From Ptiloglossa arizonensis (lineage: Eukaryota > Arthropoda > Insecta > Hymenoptera > Colletidae): 64,000 bases of DNA. Below the pieces are notes generated by a model that saw only the letters and a program-made list of their open reading frames with translations, was not told the origin of the DNA and made no database searches. Numbering within the stretch: the first letter of the stretch is position 1; every line of letters starts with the position of its first letter. The translations under genes and the position numbers were made by a program. Below are positions 46,701 to 62,300 of the stretch, one piece after another. Location: NCBI RefSeq assembly GCF_051014685.1, contig NW_027478596.1, forward strand, positions 682,001 through 746,000. The letters are read 5' to 3'.

Positions 46701-49700
46701 AGATGCAACAGGAGTTTCTCGAGTTCGTCAATCCGTTCGCGAGATATAGGAGTTTGAAGTTAAGGAATGGTTGAGAAACTATCAAAATTTTCGCAAGTCT
46801 GATACGAGAAACCAATAACTACACAGGCCTAGGTGAAAAACACACATATCTCTGTAATCGGGCGAGTTTCTACTTTCAGATGCAACAGGAATTTCTCGAG
46901 TTCGTCAATCCGTTCGCGAGAAATGGGAGTTTGAAGTTAAGGAATGGTTGAGAAGCTATCAAAATTTTCGCAAGTCTGATACCCGAAACCAATAACTACA
47001 AAGGCCTAGGTGCAAAACACACATATCTCTGTAATCGGGCGAGTTTCTACTTTCAGATGCAACAGGAATTTCTCGAGTTCGTCAATCCGTTCGCGAGAAA
47101 TGGGAGTTTGAAGTTACGGAATGGTTGAGAAACCATCAAAATTTTCGCTGGTCTGGTACTCGAAACCAATAACTGGAATGGTCTAGGGGAAAAGTACACA
47201 CACCATTGTAATCGGGCGAGTTTCTACTTTCAGATGCAACACGAATTTCTTGAGTTCTGCAACCCGTTCGCGAGATATGGGAGTTTGAAGATACGGAATT
47301 GTTGAGAAACCATCAAAATTTTCGCAAGTCTGATACTCGAAACCAATAACTACCTTGGCCCAGGGAAAAAACACACATACCGTTGTAATTGGGAGAGTTT
47401 CTACTTTCGGATGCAACAGGAATTTCTTGAGTTCGTCAATCCGTTCGCGAGATATGGGAGTTTGAACTTAAGGAATGGTTGAGAAACCCTCAAAATTTTC
47501 GCAAGTCTGATACTCGAAACCAATAACTACAAGGGCCTAGGGGAAAAACACACACATCTTTGTAATCGGGCGAGATTCTACTGTCAGATGCAACAGGAAT
47601 TTCTCGAGTTCGTCAATCCGTTCGCGAGGTATGGGAGTTTGAAGTTAAGGAATGCTTGACAAACCATCGAAATTTTCGAAAGTCTGATACTCGAAACCAA
47701 TAACTACAAAGGCCTACGGGAAAAATACACATACCTTTGTAATCGGGCGAGCTTCCACTTTCAGATGCAACAGGAATTTCTCGAGTTCGTCTTTCCGTTC
47801 GCGAGATATGGGAGTTTGAAGTTAAGGAATGGTTGAGAAACCATCAAAATTTTCGCAAGTCTGATACTCGAAACCAATAATTACTATGGTCTACGGCAAA
47901 AATGCACATACCTTTGTAATCGGGCGAGTTTCCAGTTTCAGATGCAACAGGAATTTCTCGAGTTCGTCATCCCGTTCGCGAGATATGGGAGTTCGAAGTT
48001 AAGGAATGGTTGAGAAACCATCCATATTTTCGCAATTCTGATGCTAGAAACCAATAACTACAATGGCCTAGGGGAAAAGTAAACACACCATTGAAATCGG
48101 GCGAGATTCTACTTTCAGATGCAACAGGAATTTCTCGAGTTCGTCGATCCGTTTGCGAGATATGGAAGTGTGAATTTAAGGAATGGTTGAGACACCAGCA
48201 AAATTTTCGCAAGTCTGATAATCGAAACCAATAACTACAAAGGCCTAGGGGAAAAGTACATACACCATTGTAATCGGACGTGTTTCTACTTTCAGATGCA
48301 ACAGGAATTTCTCGAGTTCGTCGATCCGTTCGCGAGATATGGAAGTGTGAAGTTAAGGAATGGTTGAGAAACCATCAAAATTTTCGCAAGTCTGATAATC
48401 GAAACCAATAACTACAATGGCCTAGGGGAAAAATACGCATACCTTTGGAATCGGGCGAGCTTCTACTTTCACATGCAACAGGAATTTCTCGAGTTCGGCA
48501 ATCCGCTCGCGAGATATGGGAGTTTGAAGTTAAGGAATGCTTGAGAAACCATCAAAATTTTCGAAAATCTGATACTCGAAACCAATAACTACAAAGGCCT
48601 AGGGGAAAAATACACATACTGTTGTAATCGAGCGAGATTCTACTTTCACATGCAACAGGAATTTCTCGAGTTCGTCAATCCGTTCGTGAGATATGGAAGT
48701 GTGAAGTTAAGGAATGGTTGAGAAACGATCAAAATTTTCGCAAGTCTGATAATCGAAAACAATACCTGGAATGGCCTAGGGGAAAAGTACACACACCATT
48801 GTAATCGTGCGAGTTTCTACTTTCAGATGCAACAGGAATTTCTCGAGTTCGTCATTCCGTTCGCGAGATATGGGAGTTTGAAGTTAAGGAATGGTTGAGA
48901 AACCATCAAAATTTTCGCTGGTCTGATACTCGAAACCAATAACTACAAAGGCCTAAGGGAAAAATGTACATACCTTTGTAATCGGGCGAGTTTCCAGTTT
49001 CAGATGCAACAGGCATTTCTCGAGTTCGTCATCCCGTTCGCGAGATATGGGAGTTTGAAGTTAAGCAATGGTTGAGAAACCATCAAAATTTTCGCTGGTC
49101 TGAGACTCGAAACCAATAACTACAAAGGCCTAGGGGAAAAATGCACATACCTTTGTAATCGGGCGAGTTTCCAGTTTCAGATGCAACAGGAATTTCTCGA
49201 GTTCGTCATCCCGTTCGCGAGATATGGGAGTTCGAAGTTAAGGAATGGTTGAGAAACCATCCATATTTTCGCAATTCTGATGCTAGAAACCAATAACTAC
49301 AATGGCCTAGGGGAAAAGTAAACACACCATTGTAATCGGGCGAGATTCTACTTTCAGATGCGACAGGAATTTCTCGAGTCCGTCAACCCGTTCGCGAGAT
49401 ATGAAAGTGTGAAGTTAAGGAATGGTTGAGAAACCATCAAAATTTTCGCAAGTCTGATACTCGAAACCAATAACAACAATGGCCCAGGGGAAAAACACAC
49501 ATACCGTTGTAATCGGGCGAGTTTCTGCTTTCAGATGCAATAGGAAATTCTCGAGTTCGACAATCCGTTCGCGAGATATGGGAGTTTGAAGTTAAGGAAT
49601 GGTTGAGAAACTATCAAAATTTTCGAAAGTCTAATACTCGAAACCAATAACTACAAAGGCCTAGGGGAAAAATACACATACCTTTGTAATCGGGCGAGCT

Positions 49701-52700
49701 TCCACTTTCAGATGCAACAGGAATTTCTGGAGTTCGTTAATCCGTTCGCGAGAAATGGGAGTTTGAAGTTAAGGAATGGTTGAGAAACTATCAAAATTTT
49801 CGCAAGTCTGATACCCGAAACCAATAACTACAAAGGCCTAGGTGCAAAACACACATATCTCTGTAATCGGGCGGGATTCTACTTTAAGATGCAACAGGAA
49901 TTTCTCGAGTTCGTCAATCCGTTCGCGAGAAATGGGAGTTTGAAGTTACGGAATGGTTGAGAAACCATCAAAATTTTCGCTGGTCTGGTGCTCGAAACCA
50001 ATAACTGGAATGGTCTAGGGGAAAACTACACACACCATTGTAATCGGGCGAGTTTCTACTTTCAGATGCAACAGGAATTTCTTGAGTTCGTCAACCCGTT
50101 CGCGAGATATGGGAGTTTGAAGATACGGAATGGTTGAGAAACCATCAAAATTTTCGCAAGTCTGATACTCGAAACCAATAACTACCTTGGCCCAGGGGAA
50201 AAACACACATACCGTTGTAATTGGGAGAGTTTCTACTTTCGGATGCAACAGGAATTTCTTGAGTTCGTCAATCGGTTCGCGAGATATGGGAGTTTGAAGT
50301 TAAGGAATGGTTGAGAAACCCTCAAAATTTTCGCAAGTCTGATACTCGAAACCAGTAACTACAAGGGCCTAGGGGAAAAACACACACATCTTTGTAATCG
50401 GGCGAGTTTCTGCTTTCAGATGCAATAGGAAATTCTCGAGTTCGTCAATCCGTTCGCGAGATATGGGAGTTTGAAATTAAGGAATGGATGAGAAACCATC
50501 AAAATTTTCGAAAGTCTAATACTCGAAACCAATAACCACAAAGGCCTAGGGGAAAAATACACATACCGTTGTAATCGGGCGAGTTTCTACTTTCACATGC
50601 AACAGGAATTTCTCGAGTTCGGCAATCCGCTCGCGAGATATGGGAGTTTGAAGTTAAGGAATGGTTGAGAAACCATCAAAATTTTCGCGGGTCTGATACT
50701 CGAAACCAATAACTACAAAGGCCTAGGGGAAAAGTATACACACCATTGTAATCGGGCGAGTTTCTACTTTCAGATGCAACAGGAATTTCTTGAGTTCGTC
50801 AACCCGTTCGCGAGATATGGGAGTTTGAAGATACGGAATGGTTGAGAAACCATCAAAATTTTCGCAAGTCTGATACTCGAAACCAATAACTACCTTGGCC
50901 CAGGGGAAAAACACACATACCGTTGTAATTGGGAGAGTTTCCACTTTCAGATGCAACAGGAATTCCTCGAGTCCGTCATTCCGTTCGCGAGACATGGGAG
51001 TTTTAAGTTAAGGTGTGGTTGAGAAACCATCAGAATTTTCGCAATTCTGATACTCGAAACCAATAACAACAATGGCCCAGGGGAAAAACACACATACCGT
51101 TGTAATCGGGCGAGTTTCTGCTTTCAGATGCAATAGGAAATTCTCGAGTTCGTCAATCCGTTCGCGAGATATGGGAGTTTGAAGTTAAGGAATGGTTGAG
51201 AAACCATCAAAATTTTCGAAAGTCTAATACTCGAAACCAATAACCACAAAGGCCTAGGGGAAACATACACATACCGTTGTAATGGGGCGAGTTTCTACTT
51301 TCACATGCAACAGGAATTTCTCGAGTTCGGCAATCCGCTCGCGAGATATGGGAGTTTGAAGTTAAGGAATGGTTGAGAAACCATCAAAATTTTCGCGGGT
51401 CTGATACTCGAAACCAATAACTACAAAGGCCTAGGGGAAAAGTACACACACCATTGTAATCGGGCGAGTTTCTACTTTCAGATGCAACAGGAATTTCTTG
51501 AGTTCGTCAACCCGTTCGCGAGATATGGGAGTTTGAAGATACGGAATGGTTGAGAAACCATCAAAATTTTCGCAAGTCTGATACTCGAAACCAATAACTA
51601 CAAAGGCCTAGGGGAAAAATGCACATACCTTTGTAATCGGGCGAGTTTCCAGTTTCAGATGCAGCAGGAATTTCTCGAGTTCGTCATCCCGTTCGCGAGA
51701 TATGGCAGTTCGAAGTTAAGGAATGGTTGAGAAACCATCCATATTTTCGCAATTCTGATGCTAGAAACCAATAACTACAACGGCCTAGGGGAAAAGTAAA
51801 CACACCATTGTAATCGGGCGAGATTCTACTTTCAGATGCAACAGGAATTTCTCGAGCTCGGTAATCCGCTCGCGAGATATGGGAGTTTGAAGTTAAGGAA
51901 TGGTTGAAAAACCATCAAAATTTTCGCGGGTCTGATACTCGAAACCAATAACTACATAGGCCTAGGTGAAAAACACACATATCTTTGTAATCGGGCGGGA
52001 TTCTACTTTAAGATGCAACAGGAATTTCTCGAGTTCGTCAATCCGTTCGCGAGATATAGTGGTTTGAAGTTAAGGAATGGTTGAGAAACTATCAAAATTT
52101 TCGCAAGTCTGATACTCGAAACCAATAACTACACAGGCCTAGGTGAAAAACACACATATCTTTGTAATCGGGCGAGTTTCTACTTTCAGATGCAACAGGA
52201 ATTTCTCGAGTTCGTCAATCCGTTCGCGAGAAATGGGAGTTTGAAGTTAAGGAATGGTTGAGAAACTATCAAAATTTTCGCAAGTCTGGTACCCGAAACC
52301 AATAACTACAAAGGCCTAGGTGCAAAACACACATATCTTTGTAATCGGGCGGGATTCTACTTTAAGACGCAACACGAATTTCTCGAGTTCGTCAATCCGT
52401 TCGCGAGAAATGGGAGTTTGAAGTTACGGAATGGTTGAGAAACCATCAAAATTTTCGCTGGTCTGGTACTCGAAACCAATAACTGGAATGGTCTAGGTGA
52501 AAAGTACACACACCATTGTAATCGGACGAGTTTCTACTTTCAGATGCAACAGGAATTTCTTGAGTTCGTCAACCCGTTCGCGAGATATGGGAGTTTGAAG
52601 ATACGGAATGGTTGAGAAACTATCAAAATTTTCGAAAGTCTGATACTCGAAACCAATAACTACAAAGGCCTAGGGAAAAAATACACATACCTTTGTAATC

Positions 52701-55700
52701 GGGCGAGCTTCCACTTTCAGATGCAACAGGAATTTCTCGAGTTCGTCTTTCCGTTCGCGAGATATGAGAGTTTCAAGTTAAGGAATGGTTGAGAATCCCT
52801 CAAAATTTTCGCAAGTCTGATACTCGAAACCAATAACTACAAAGGCCTAGGGGAAAAACACACATATCTTTGTAATCGGGCGAGATTCTACTTTCAGATG
52901 CAACAGGAATTTCTCGAATTCGTCAATCCGTTCGCGAGATATGGGAGTTTGAAGTTAAGGAATGCTTGAGAAACCATCAAAATTTTCGCAAGTCTGATAC
53001 TCGAAACCAATAACTACAGAGGCCTAAGGGAAAAATGCACATACCTTTGTAATCGGGCGAGTTTCCACTTTCAGATGGAACAGGAATTTCTCGAGTCCGT
53101 CATTCCGTTCGCGAGACATGGGAGTTTGAAGTTAAGGAATGCTTGAGAAACCATCAGAATTTTCGCAATTCTGATACTCGAAACCAACAACTGGAATGGC
53201 CTAGGGAAAAAGTAAACACTCCATTGTAATCGGGCTAGTTTCTACTTTCAGATGCAACAGGAATTTCTCGAGTTCGTCATTCCGTTCGCGAAATATGGGA
53301 GTTTGAAGGTAAGGAATGGTTGAGAAACCATCAAAATTTTCGCTGGTCTGATACTCGAAACCAATAACTACAAAGGCCGAAGGGAAAAATGCACATACCT
53401 TTGTAATCGGGCGAGTTTCCAGTTTCAGATGCAACAGGAATTTCTCGAGTTCGTCTTCCGGGTCGCGAGATATGGGAGTTCGAAGTTAGGGAATGGTTGA
53501 GAAACCATCAAAATTTTCGCAATTCTGATACTCGAAACCAATAACTGGAATGGCCTAGGGGGAAAGTACACACACCCTTGTAGTCGTGCGAGTTTCTACT
53601 TTCAAATGCAACAGGAATTTCTCGAGTTCGTCATTCTGTTCGCGAGATATGGGAGTTTGAAGTTAAGGAATGGTTGAGAAACCATCGAAATTTTCGCAAT
53701 TCTGATGCTGGAAACGAATAACTGGAATGGCCTAGGGGAAAAGTACACACACTATTCTAATCGGGCGAGTCTCTACTTTCAGATGCAACAGGATTTCTCG
53801 AGTTCGTCAATCCGTTCGCGAGATATGGGAGTTTGAAGTTAAGTAATGTTTGGGAAACCATCAAAATTCCCGCAATTCTGATACTCGTAACCAATAACTA
53901 CAAAGGCCTAGGGGAAAAATGCACATACCTCTGTAATCGGGCGAGTTTCCACTTTCAGGTGCAACAGGAATTTCTCGAGTTCGTCATTCCGTTCGCGAGA
54001 TATGGGAGTTTGAAGTTAAAGAATGGTTGAGAAACCATAAAAATTCTCGCAATTCTGATACTCGAAACCAATAACTACAAAGGCCTAGGGGAAAAATACA
54101 CATACCGTTGCAATCAGGCGAGTTTCTACTTCCAGATGCAACAGGAGTTTCTCGTTTTCGTAAATCCGTTCGCGAGATATGGGAGTTTGAAGTTAAGGAA
54201 TCGTTGAGAAACCATCACAATTTTCGCAATTCTGATGTTAGAAACGAATAACTGGAATGGCCTAGGGGAAAAGTACACACACCATTCTAATCGGGCGAGT
54301 CTCTACTTTCAGATGCAACAGGAATTTCTCGAGTTCGCCAATCCGTTCGCGAGATATGGGAGTTTGAAGTTAAGGAATGGTTGAGAAACCCTCAAAATTT
54401 TCGCAATTCTGATGTTAGAAACGAATAACTGGAATGGCCTAGGGGAAAAGTACGCACACACTTGTAATCGTGCGAGTTTCTACTTTCAGATGCAACAGGA
54501 ATTTCTCGAGTTCGTCATTCCGTTCGCGAGATATGGGAGTTTGAAGTTAAGGAATGGTTGAGAAACCATCAAAATTTTCGCTGGTCTGATACTCGAAACC
54601 AATAACTACAAAGGCCTGGGGGAAAAATGCACATACCTTTGTAATCGGGCGAGTTTCCAGTTGCAGATGCAACAGGAATTTCTCGAGTTCGTCATCCCGT
54701 TCGCGAGATATGGGAGTTCGAAGTTAAGGAATGGTTGAGAAACCATCCATATTTTCGCAATTCTGATGCTAGAAACCAATAACTACAACGGCCTAGGGGA
54801 AAAGTAAACACACCATTGTAATCGGGCGAGATTCTACTTTCAGATGCAACAGGAATTTCTCGAGTCCGTCAACCCGTTCGCGAGATATGAAAGTGTGAAG
54901 TTAAGGAATGGTTGAGAAACCATCAAAATTTTCGCAAGTCTGATACTCGAAACCAATAACAACAATGGCCCAGGGGAAAAACACACATACCGTTGTAATC
55001 GGGCGAGTTTCTGCTTTCAGATGCAATAGGAAATTCTCGAGTTCGCCAATCCGTTCGCGAGATATGGGAGTTTGAAGTTAAGGAATGGTTGAAAAACCAT
55101 CAAAATTTTCGCGGGTCTGATACTCGAAACCAATAACTACATAGGCCTAGGTGAAAAACACACATATCTTTGTAATCGGGCGGGATTCTACTTTAAGATG
55201 CAACAGGAATTTCTCGAGTTCGTCAATCCGTTCGCGAGATATAGTGGTTTGAAGTTAAGGAATGGTTGAGAAACTATCAAAATTTTCGCAAGTCTGGTAC
55301 CCGAAACCAATAACTACAAAGGCCTAGGTGCAAAACACACATATCTTTGTAATCGGGCGGGATTCTACTTTAAGACGCAACACGAATTTCTCGAGTTCGT
55401 CAATCCGTTCGCGAGAAATGGGAGTTTGAAGTTACGGAATGGTTGAGAAACCATCAAAATTTTCGCTGGTCTGGTACTCGAAACCAATAACTGGAATGGT
55501 CTAGGGGAAAAGTACACACACCATTGTAATCGGACGAGTTTCTACTTTCAGATGCAACAGGAATTTCTTGAGTTCGTCAACCCGTTCGCGAGATATGGGA
55601 GTTTGAAGACACGGAATGGTTGAGAAACTATCAAAATTTTCGAAAGTCTGATACTCGAAACCAATAACTACAAAGGCCTAGGGAAAAAATACACATACCT

Positions 55701-56888
55701 TTGTAATCGGGCGAGCTTCCACTTTCAGATGCAACAGGAATTTCTCGAGTTCGTCTTTCCGTTCGCGAGATATGAGAGTTTCAAGTTAAGGAATGGTTGA
55801 GAATCCCTCAAAATTTTCGCAAGTCTGATACTCAAAACCAATAACTACAAAGGCCTAGGGGAAAAACACACATATCTTTGTAATCGGGCGAGATTCTACT
55901 TTCAGATGCAACAGGAATTTCTCGAGTTCGTCAATCCGTTCGCGAGATATGGGAGTTTGAAGTTAAGGAATGCTTGAGAAACCATCAAAATTTTCGCAAG
56001 TCTGATACTCGAAACCAATAACTACAGAGGCCTAAGGGAAAAATGCACATACCTTTGTAATCGGGCGAGTTTCCACTTTCAGATGGAACAGGAATTTCTC
56101 GAGTCCGTCATTCCGTTCGCGAGACATGGGAGTTTGAAGTTAAGGAATGCTTGAGAAACCATCAAAATTTTCGCAAGTCTGATACTCGAAACCAATAACT
56201 ACAAAGGCCTAAGGGAAAAATGCACATACCTTTGTAATCGGGCGAGTTTCCAGTTTCAGATGCAACAGGAATTTCTCGAGTTCGTCATCCGGGTCGCGAG
56301 ATATGGGAGTTCGAAGTTAAGGAATGGTTGAGAAACCATCCAAATTTTCGAAATTCTGATGCTAGAAACCAATAACTACAATGGCCTAGGGGAAAATACA
56401 CATACCGTTGTAATCGGGCGAGTTTCTGCTTTCAGATGCAACAGGAATTTCTCGAGATCGTCAATCCGTTCGCGAGATATGGGAGTTTGAAGGTAAGGAA
56501 TGCTTGAGAAACAATCAAAATTTTCGCAAGTCTGATACTCGAAACCAATAACTGGAATGGCCTAGGGGAAAAGAACACACACCATTGTAATCGGGCGAGA
56601 TTCTACTTTCAGGTGCAACAGGAATTAATGGAGTTCGTCAATCGGCTCGCGAGATATGGGAGTTTGAAGTTAAGGAATGGTTGAGAAACCATCAAGATTT
56701 TCGCAATTCTGTTGCTAGAAACGAATAACTGGAATGGCCTAGGGGAAAAGTACACACACCATTGTAATTGGGCGAGTTTCTACTTTCAGATGCAACAGGA
56801 ATTTCTCGAGATCGTCATTCCGTTCGCGAGTTATGTGAGTTTGAAGTTAAGGAATGGTTGAGAAACCATCAAGATTTTCGCAATTCTG

Positions 56889-58985
56889 ATGCTAGAAACG
56901 AATAGCTGGAATGGCCTAGGGGAAATGTACACACACCATTGTAATTGGGCGTGTTTCTACTTTCAGATGCAAGAGGAATTTCTCGAGATCTTCATTCCGT
57001 TCGCGAGAAATGGGAGTTTGAAATTAAGGAATGTTTGGGAAACCATCAAAATTTTCGCTGGTCTGATACTCGAAACCAATAACTGGAATGTCCTAGGGGA
57101 AAAGTACACACACCATTGTAATCGGGCGAGATTCTACTTTCAGATGCAACAGGAATTAATGGAGTTCGTCAATCCGCTCGCGAGATATGGGAGTTTGAAG
57201 TTAAGGAATGGTTGAGAAACCATCAAAATTTTCGCAATTCTGATGCTAGAAACGAATAACTGGAATGTCCTAGGGGAAAAGTACACACACAATTGTAATC
57301 GGGCGAGTTTCTGCTTTCAGATGCAGCAGGAATTTCTCGAGTTCGGCAATCCGTTCGCGAGATATGGGAGTTTGAATTTAAGGAATGCTTGAGAAACCAT
57401 CAAAATTTTCAAAAGTCTAATACTCGAAACCAATAACTACAAAGGCCTAGGTGAAAAACACACATATCTTTGTAATCGGGCGTGTTTCTACTTTCAGATG
57501 CAACAGGAATTTCTCGTGTTCGTCAATCCGTTCGCGAGATATGGGAGTTTGAAGTTAAGGAATGCTTGAGAAACAATCAAAATTTTCGCAAGTCTGATAC
57601 TCGAAACCAATAACTACAAAGGCCTAGGTGAAAAACACACATATCTTTGTAATCGGGCGTGTTTCTACTTTCAGATGCAACAGGAATTTCTCGTGTTCGT
57701 CAATCCGTTCGCGAGATATGGGAGTTTGAAGTTAAGGAATGGTTGAGAAACCATCAAAATTTTCACTGGTCTGATGCTCGAAACCAATAACTACAAAGGC
57801 CTAGGGGAAAAATGCACATACCTTTGTAATCGGGCGAGTTTCCAGTTTCAGATGCAAAAGGAATTTCTCGAGTTCGTCAATCCGTTCGCGAGATATGGGA
57901 GTTTGAAGTTAAGGAATGCTTGAGAAACAATCAAAATTTTCGCAAGTCTGATACTCGAAACCAATAACTACAAAGGCCTAGGTGAAAAACACACATATCT
58001 TTGTAATCGGGCGTGTTTCTACTTTCAGATGCAACAGGAATTTCTCGTGTTCGTCAATCCGTTCGCGAGATATGGGAGTTTGAAGTTAAGGAATGGTTGA
58101 GAAACCATCAAAATTTTCGCAAGTCTGATACTTGAAACGAATAGCTGGAATGGCCTAGGGGAAAAGTACACACACCATTGTAATTGGGCGAGTTTCTACT
58201 TTCAGATGCAAGAGTAATTTCTCGAGATCTTCATTCCGTTCGCGAGAAATGGGAGTTTGAAATTAAGGAATGTTTGGGAAACCATCAAAATTTTCGCTGG
58301 TCTGATACTCGAAACCAATAACTGGAATGTCCTAGGGGAAAAGTACACACACCATTGTAATCGGGCGAGATTCTACTTTCAGATGCAACAGGAATTAATG
58401 GAGTTCGTCAATCCGCTCGCGAGATATGGGAGTTTGAAGTTAAGGAATGGTTGAGAAACCATCAAAATTTTCGCAATTCTGATGCTAGAAACGAATAACT
58501 GGAATGGCCTAGGGGAAAAGTACACACACCATTGTAATTGGGCGAGTTTCTACTTTCAGATGCAACAGGAATTTCTCGAGATCGTCATTCCGTTCGCGAG
58601 ATATGTGAGTTTGAAGTTAAGGAATGGTTGAGAAACCATCAAGATTTTCGCAATTCTGATGCTAGAAACGAATAGTTGGAATGGCCTAGGGGAAAAGTAC
58701 ACACACCATTGTAATTGGGCGAGTTTCTACTTTCAGATGCAAGAGGAATTTCTCGAGATCTTCATTCCGTTCGCGAGAAATGGGAGTTTGAAATTAAGGA
58801 ATGTTTGGGAAACCATTAAAATTTTCGCTGGTCTGATACTCGAAACCAATAACTGGAATGTCCTAGGGGAAAAGTACACACACCATTGTAATCGGGCGAG
58901 ATTCTACTTTCAGATGCAACAGGAATTAATGGAGTTCGTCAATCCGCTCGCGAGATATGGGAGTTTGAAGTTAAGGAATGGTTGA
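56889..58985 (+). repeat. 10-monomer higher-order repeat (offset 1770 bp)
   Basis: A distinctive monomer pair (GCAAGAGGAATTTCTCGAGA, AATGTTTGGGAAACC, GGAATTAATGGAGTTCG) near 56966-57180 recurs near 58738-58950. A related copy lies about 400-530 bp before the second one. Confidence 0.75.
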
Positions 58986-59299
58986 GAAACCATCAAAATT
59001 TTCGCAATTCTGATGCTAGAAACGAATAACTGGAATGTCCTAGGGGAAAAGTACACACACAATTGTAATCGGGCGAGTTTCTGCTTTCAGATGCAGCAGG
59101 AATTTCTCGAGTTCGGCAATCCGTTCGCGAGATATGGGAGTTTGAAGTTAAGGAATGCTTGAGAAACCATCAAAATTTTCGAAAGTCTAATACTCGAAAC
59201 CAACAACTACAAAGGCCTAGGGGAAAAATACACATACCGTTGTAATCGGGCGAGTTCCTATTTTCACATGCAACAGGAATTTCTCGAGTTCGGCAATCC

Positions 59300-59316
59300 G
59301 TTCGCGAGATACGGGA
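59300..59316 (+). other. CENP-B-box-like motif, full core match
   Basis: GTTCGCGAGATACGGGA in a monomer far from the other two copies. It also fits NTTCGNNNNANNCGGGN completely. Confidence 0.55.
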
Positions 59317-62300
59317 GTTTGAAGTTAAGGAATGGTTGAGAAACCATCAAAATTGTCACTGGTCTGATGCTCGAAACCAATAACTACAAAGGCCTAGGGG
59401 AAAAATGCACATACCTTTGTAATCGGGCGAGTTTCCAGTTTCAGATGCAAAAGGAATTTCTCGAGTTCGTCAATCCGTTCGCGAGATATGGGAGTTTGAA
59501 GTTAAGGAATGCTTGAGAAACAATCAAAATTTTCGCAAGTCTGATACTCGAAACCAATAACTACAAAGGCCTAGGTGAAAAACACACATATCTTTGTAAT
59601 CGGGCGTGTTTCTACTTTCAGATGCAACAGGAATTTCTCGTGTTCGACAATCCGTTCGCGAGATATGGGAGTTTGAAGTTAAGGAATGGTTGAGAAACCA
59701 TCAAAATTTTCACTGGTCTGATGCTCGAAACCAATAACTACAAAGGCCTAGGGGAAAAATGCACATACCTTTGTAATCGGGCGAGTTTCCAGTTTCAGAT
59801 GCAAAAGGAATTTCTCGAGTTCGTCAATCCGTTCGCGAGATATGGGAGTTTGAAGTTAAGGAATGCTTGAGAAACAATCAAAATTTTCGCAAGTCTGATA
59901 CTCGAAACCAATAACTACAAAGGCCTAGGTGAAAAACACACATATCTTTGTAATCGGGCGTGTTTCTACTTTCAGATGCAACAGGAATTTCTCGTGTTCG
60001 ACAATCCGTTCGCGAGATATGGGAGTTTGAAGATAAGGAATGGTTGAGAAACCATCAAAATTTTCGCAAGTCTGATACTTGAAACCAATAACTCCTATGG
60101 CCTATGGCAAAAATGCACATACCGTTGTAATCGGGCGAGTTTCTGCTTTCAGATGCAACAGGAATTTCTCGAGTTCGTCAATCCGTTCGCGAGAAATGGG
60201 TGTTTGAAGTTAAGGAATGGTTGAGAAACTATCAAAATTTTCGCAAGTCTGATACTCGAAACCAATAACTACACAGGCCTAGGTGAAAAACGCACATACC
60301 TTTGTAATCGGGCGAGTTTCTACTTTCAGATGCAACAGGAATTTCTCGAGTTCGTCATTCCGTTCGCGAGATGTGGGAGTTTGAAGTTAAGGAATGTTTG
60401 AGAAACCATCAAAATTTTCGCTGGTCTGATACTCGAAACCAATAACTGGAATGTCCTAGGGGAAAAGTACACACACCATTGTAATCGGGCGAGTTTCTGC
60501 TTTCAGATGCAACAGGAATTTCTCGAGTTCGTCAATCCGTTCGCGAGATATAGGAGTTTGAAATTAAGGAGTGGTTGAGAAACCATCAAGATTTTCGCAA
60601 TTCTGATGCTAGAAACGAATAACTGGAATGGCCTAGGGGAAAAGTACACACACCATTGTAATTGGGCGAGTTTCTAGTTTCAGATGCAACAGGAATTTCT
60701 CGAGTTCGTCAATCCGTTCGCGAGATATGGGAGATTGAAATTAAGGAGTGGTTGAGAAACCATCAAGATTTTCGCAATTCTGATGCTAGAAACGAATAAC
60801 TGGAATGGCCTAGGGGAAAAGTACACACACCATTGTAATTGGGCGAGTTTCTAGTTTCAGATGCAACAGGAATTTCTCGAGATCGTCATTCCGTTCGCGA
60901 AATATGGGAGTTTGAAGTTAAGGAATGCTTGAGTAACCATCAAAATTTTCGCTGGTCTGATACTCGAAAACAATAACTGGAATGACCTAGGGGAAAAGTA
61001 CACACACCATTGTAATCGGGCGATTTTCTGCTTCCAGGGGCAACAGGAATTTCTCGTGTTCGTAAACCGTTCGCGAGATATGGGAGTTTGAAGTTAAGGA
61101 ATGCTTGAGAAACCATCAAAATTTTCGAAAGTCTTGAACTCCAAACCAATAACTACAATGGCCCAGGGGAAATATACACATACCGTTGTAATTGGAGGAG
61201 TTTCTACTTTCAGATGCAACAGGAATTTCTCGTGTTCGTCTATCCGTTCGCGAGATATGGGAGTTTGAAGTTAAGGAATGCTTGAGAAACCATCAAAATT
61301 TTCGAAAGTCTGAAACTCGAAACCAATAACTACAAAGGGCTGGGGGAAAAATACACATTCCGTTGTAATCGGGAGAGTTTCTACTTTCACATGCAACTCG
61401 AATTTCTCGAGTCCTTCAATCCGTTCGCGAGAAATGGGAGTTTGAAGTTAAGGAGTGGTTGAGAAACCATCAAGATTTTCGCAATTCTGATGCTTGAAAC
61501 GAATAACTGGAATGGCCTAGGGGAAAAGTACACACACCATTGTAATTGTTCGAGTCTCTACTTTCAGATGCGACAGGAATTTCTCGAGATCGTCATTCCA
61601 TTTGCGAGATATGGCAGTTTGAATTTAAGGAATGCTTGAGAAACCAACAAAATTTTCGCTGGTCTAATACTCGAAACCAATAACTGGAATGACCTAGGGT
61701 AAAAGTACACACACCCTTGTAATCGTGCGAGTTTCTACTTTCAGATGCAACAGGAATTTCTCGAGTTCGTCATGCCGTTCGCAAGATATGGGAGTTTGAA
61801 GGTAAGGAATGGTTGAGAAACCATCAAAATTTTCGCTGGTCTGATACTCGAAACCAATAACTACAAAGGCCTAGGGGAAAAATGCACATACCTTTGTAAT
61901 CGGGCGAGTTTCCAGTTTCAGATGCAACAGGAATTTCTCGAGTTCGTCATGCCGTTCGCGATATATGGGAGTTCGAAGTTAAGGAATGGTTGAGAAACCA
62001 TCCAAATTTTCGCAATTCTGATGCTAGAAACCAATAACTACAATGGCCTAGGGGAAAATACACATACCGTTGTAATCGGGCGAGATTCTGCTTTCAGATG
62101 CAACAGGAATTTCTCGAGTTCGTCAATCCGTTGGCGAGATATGGGAGTTTGAAGTTAAGGAATGCTTGAGAAACAATCAAAATTTTCGCAAGTCTGATAC
62201 TCGAAACCAATAACTACAAAGGCCTAGGTGAAAAACACACACATCTTTGTAATCGGGCGAGGTTCTGATTTCAGATGCAACAGGAATTTCTCGAGTTCGT

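Noticed and set aside
56889..57215. 108-codon open frames in the 177-bp satellite (also 58659-58985, 63436-63861)
   Set aside because: 177 is a multiple of three, so open frames run across monomers by chance, and their sequence is just the monomer translated.
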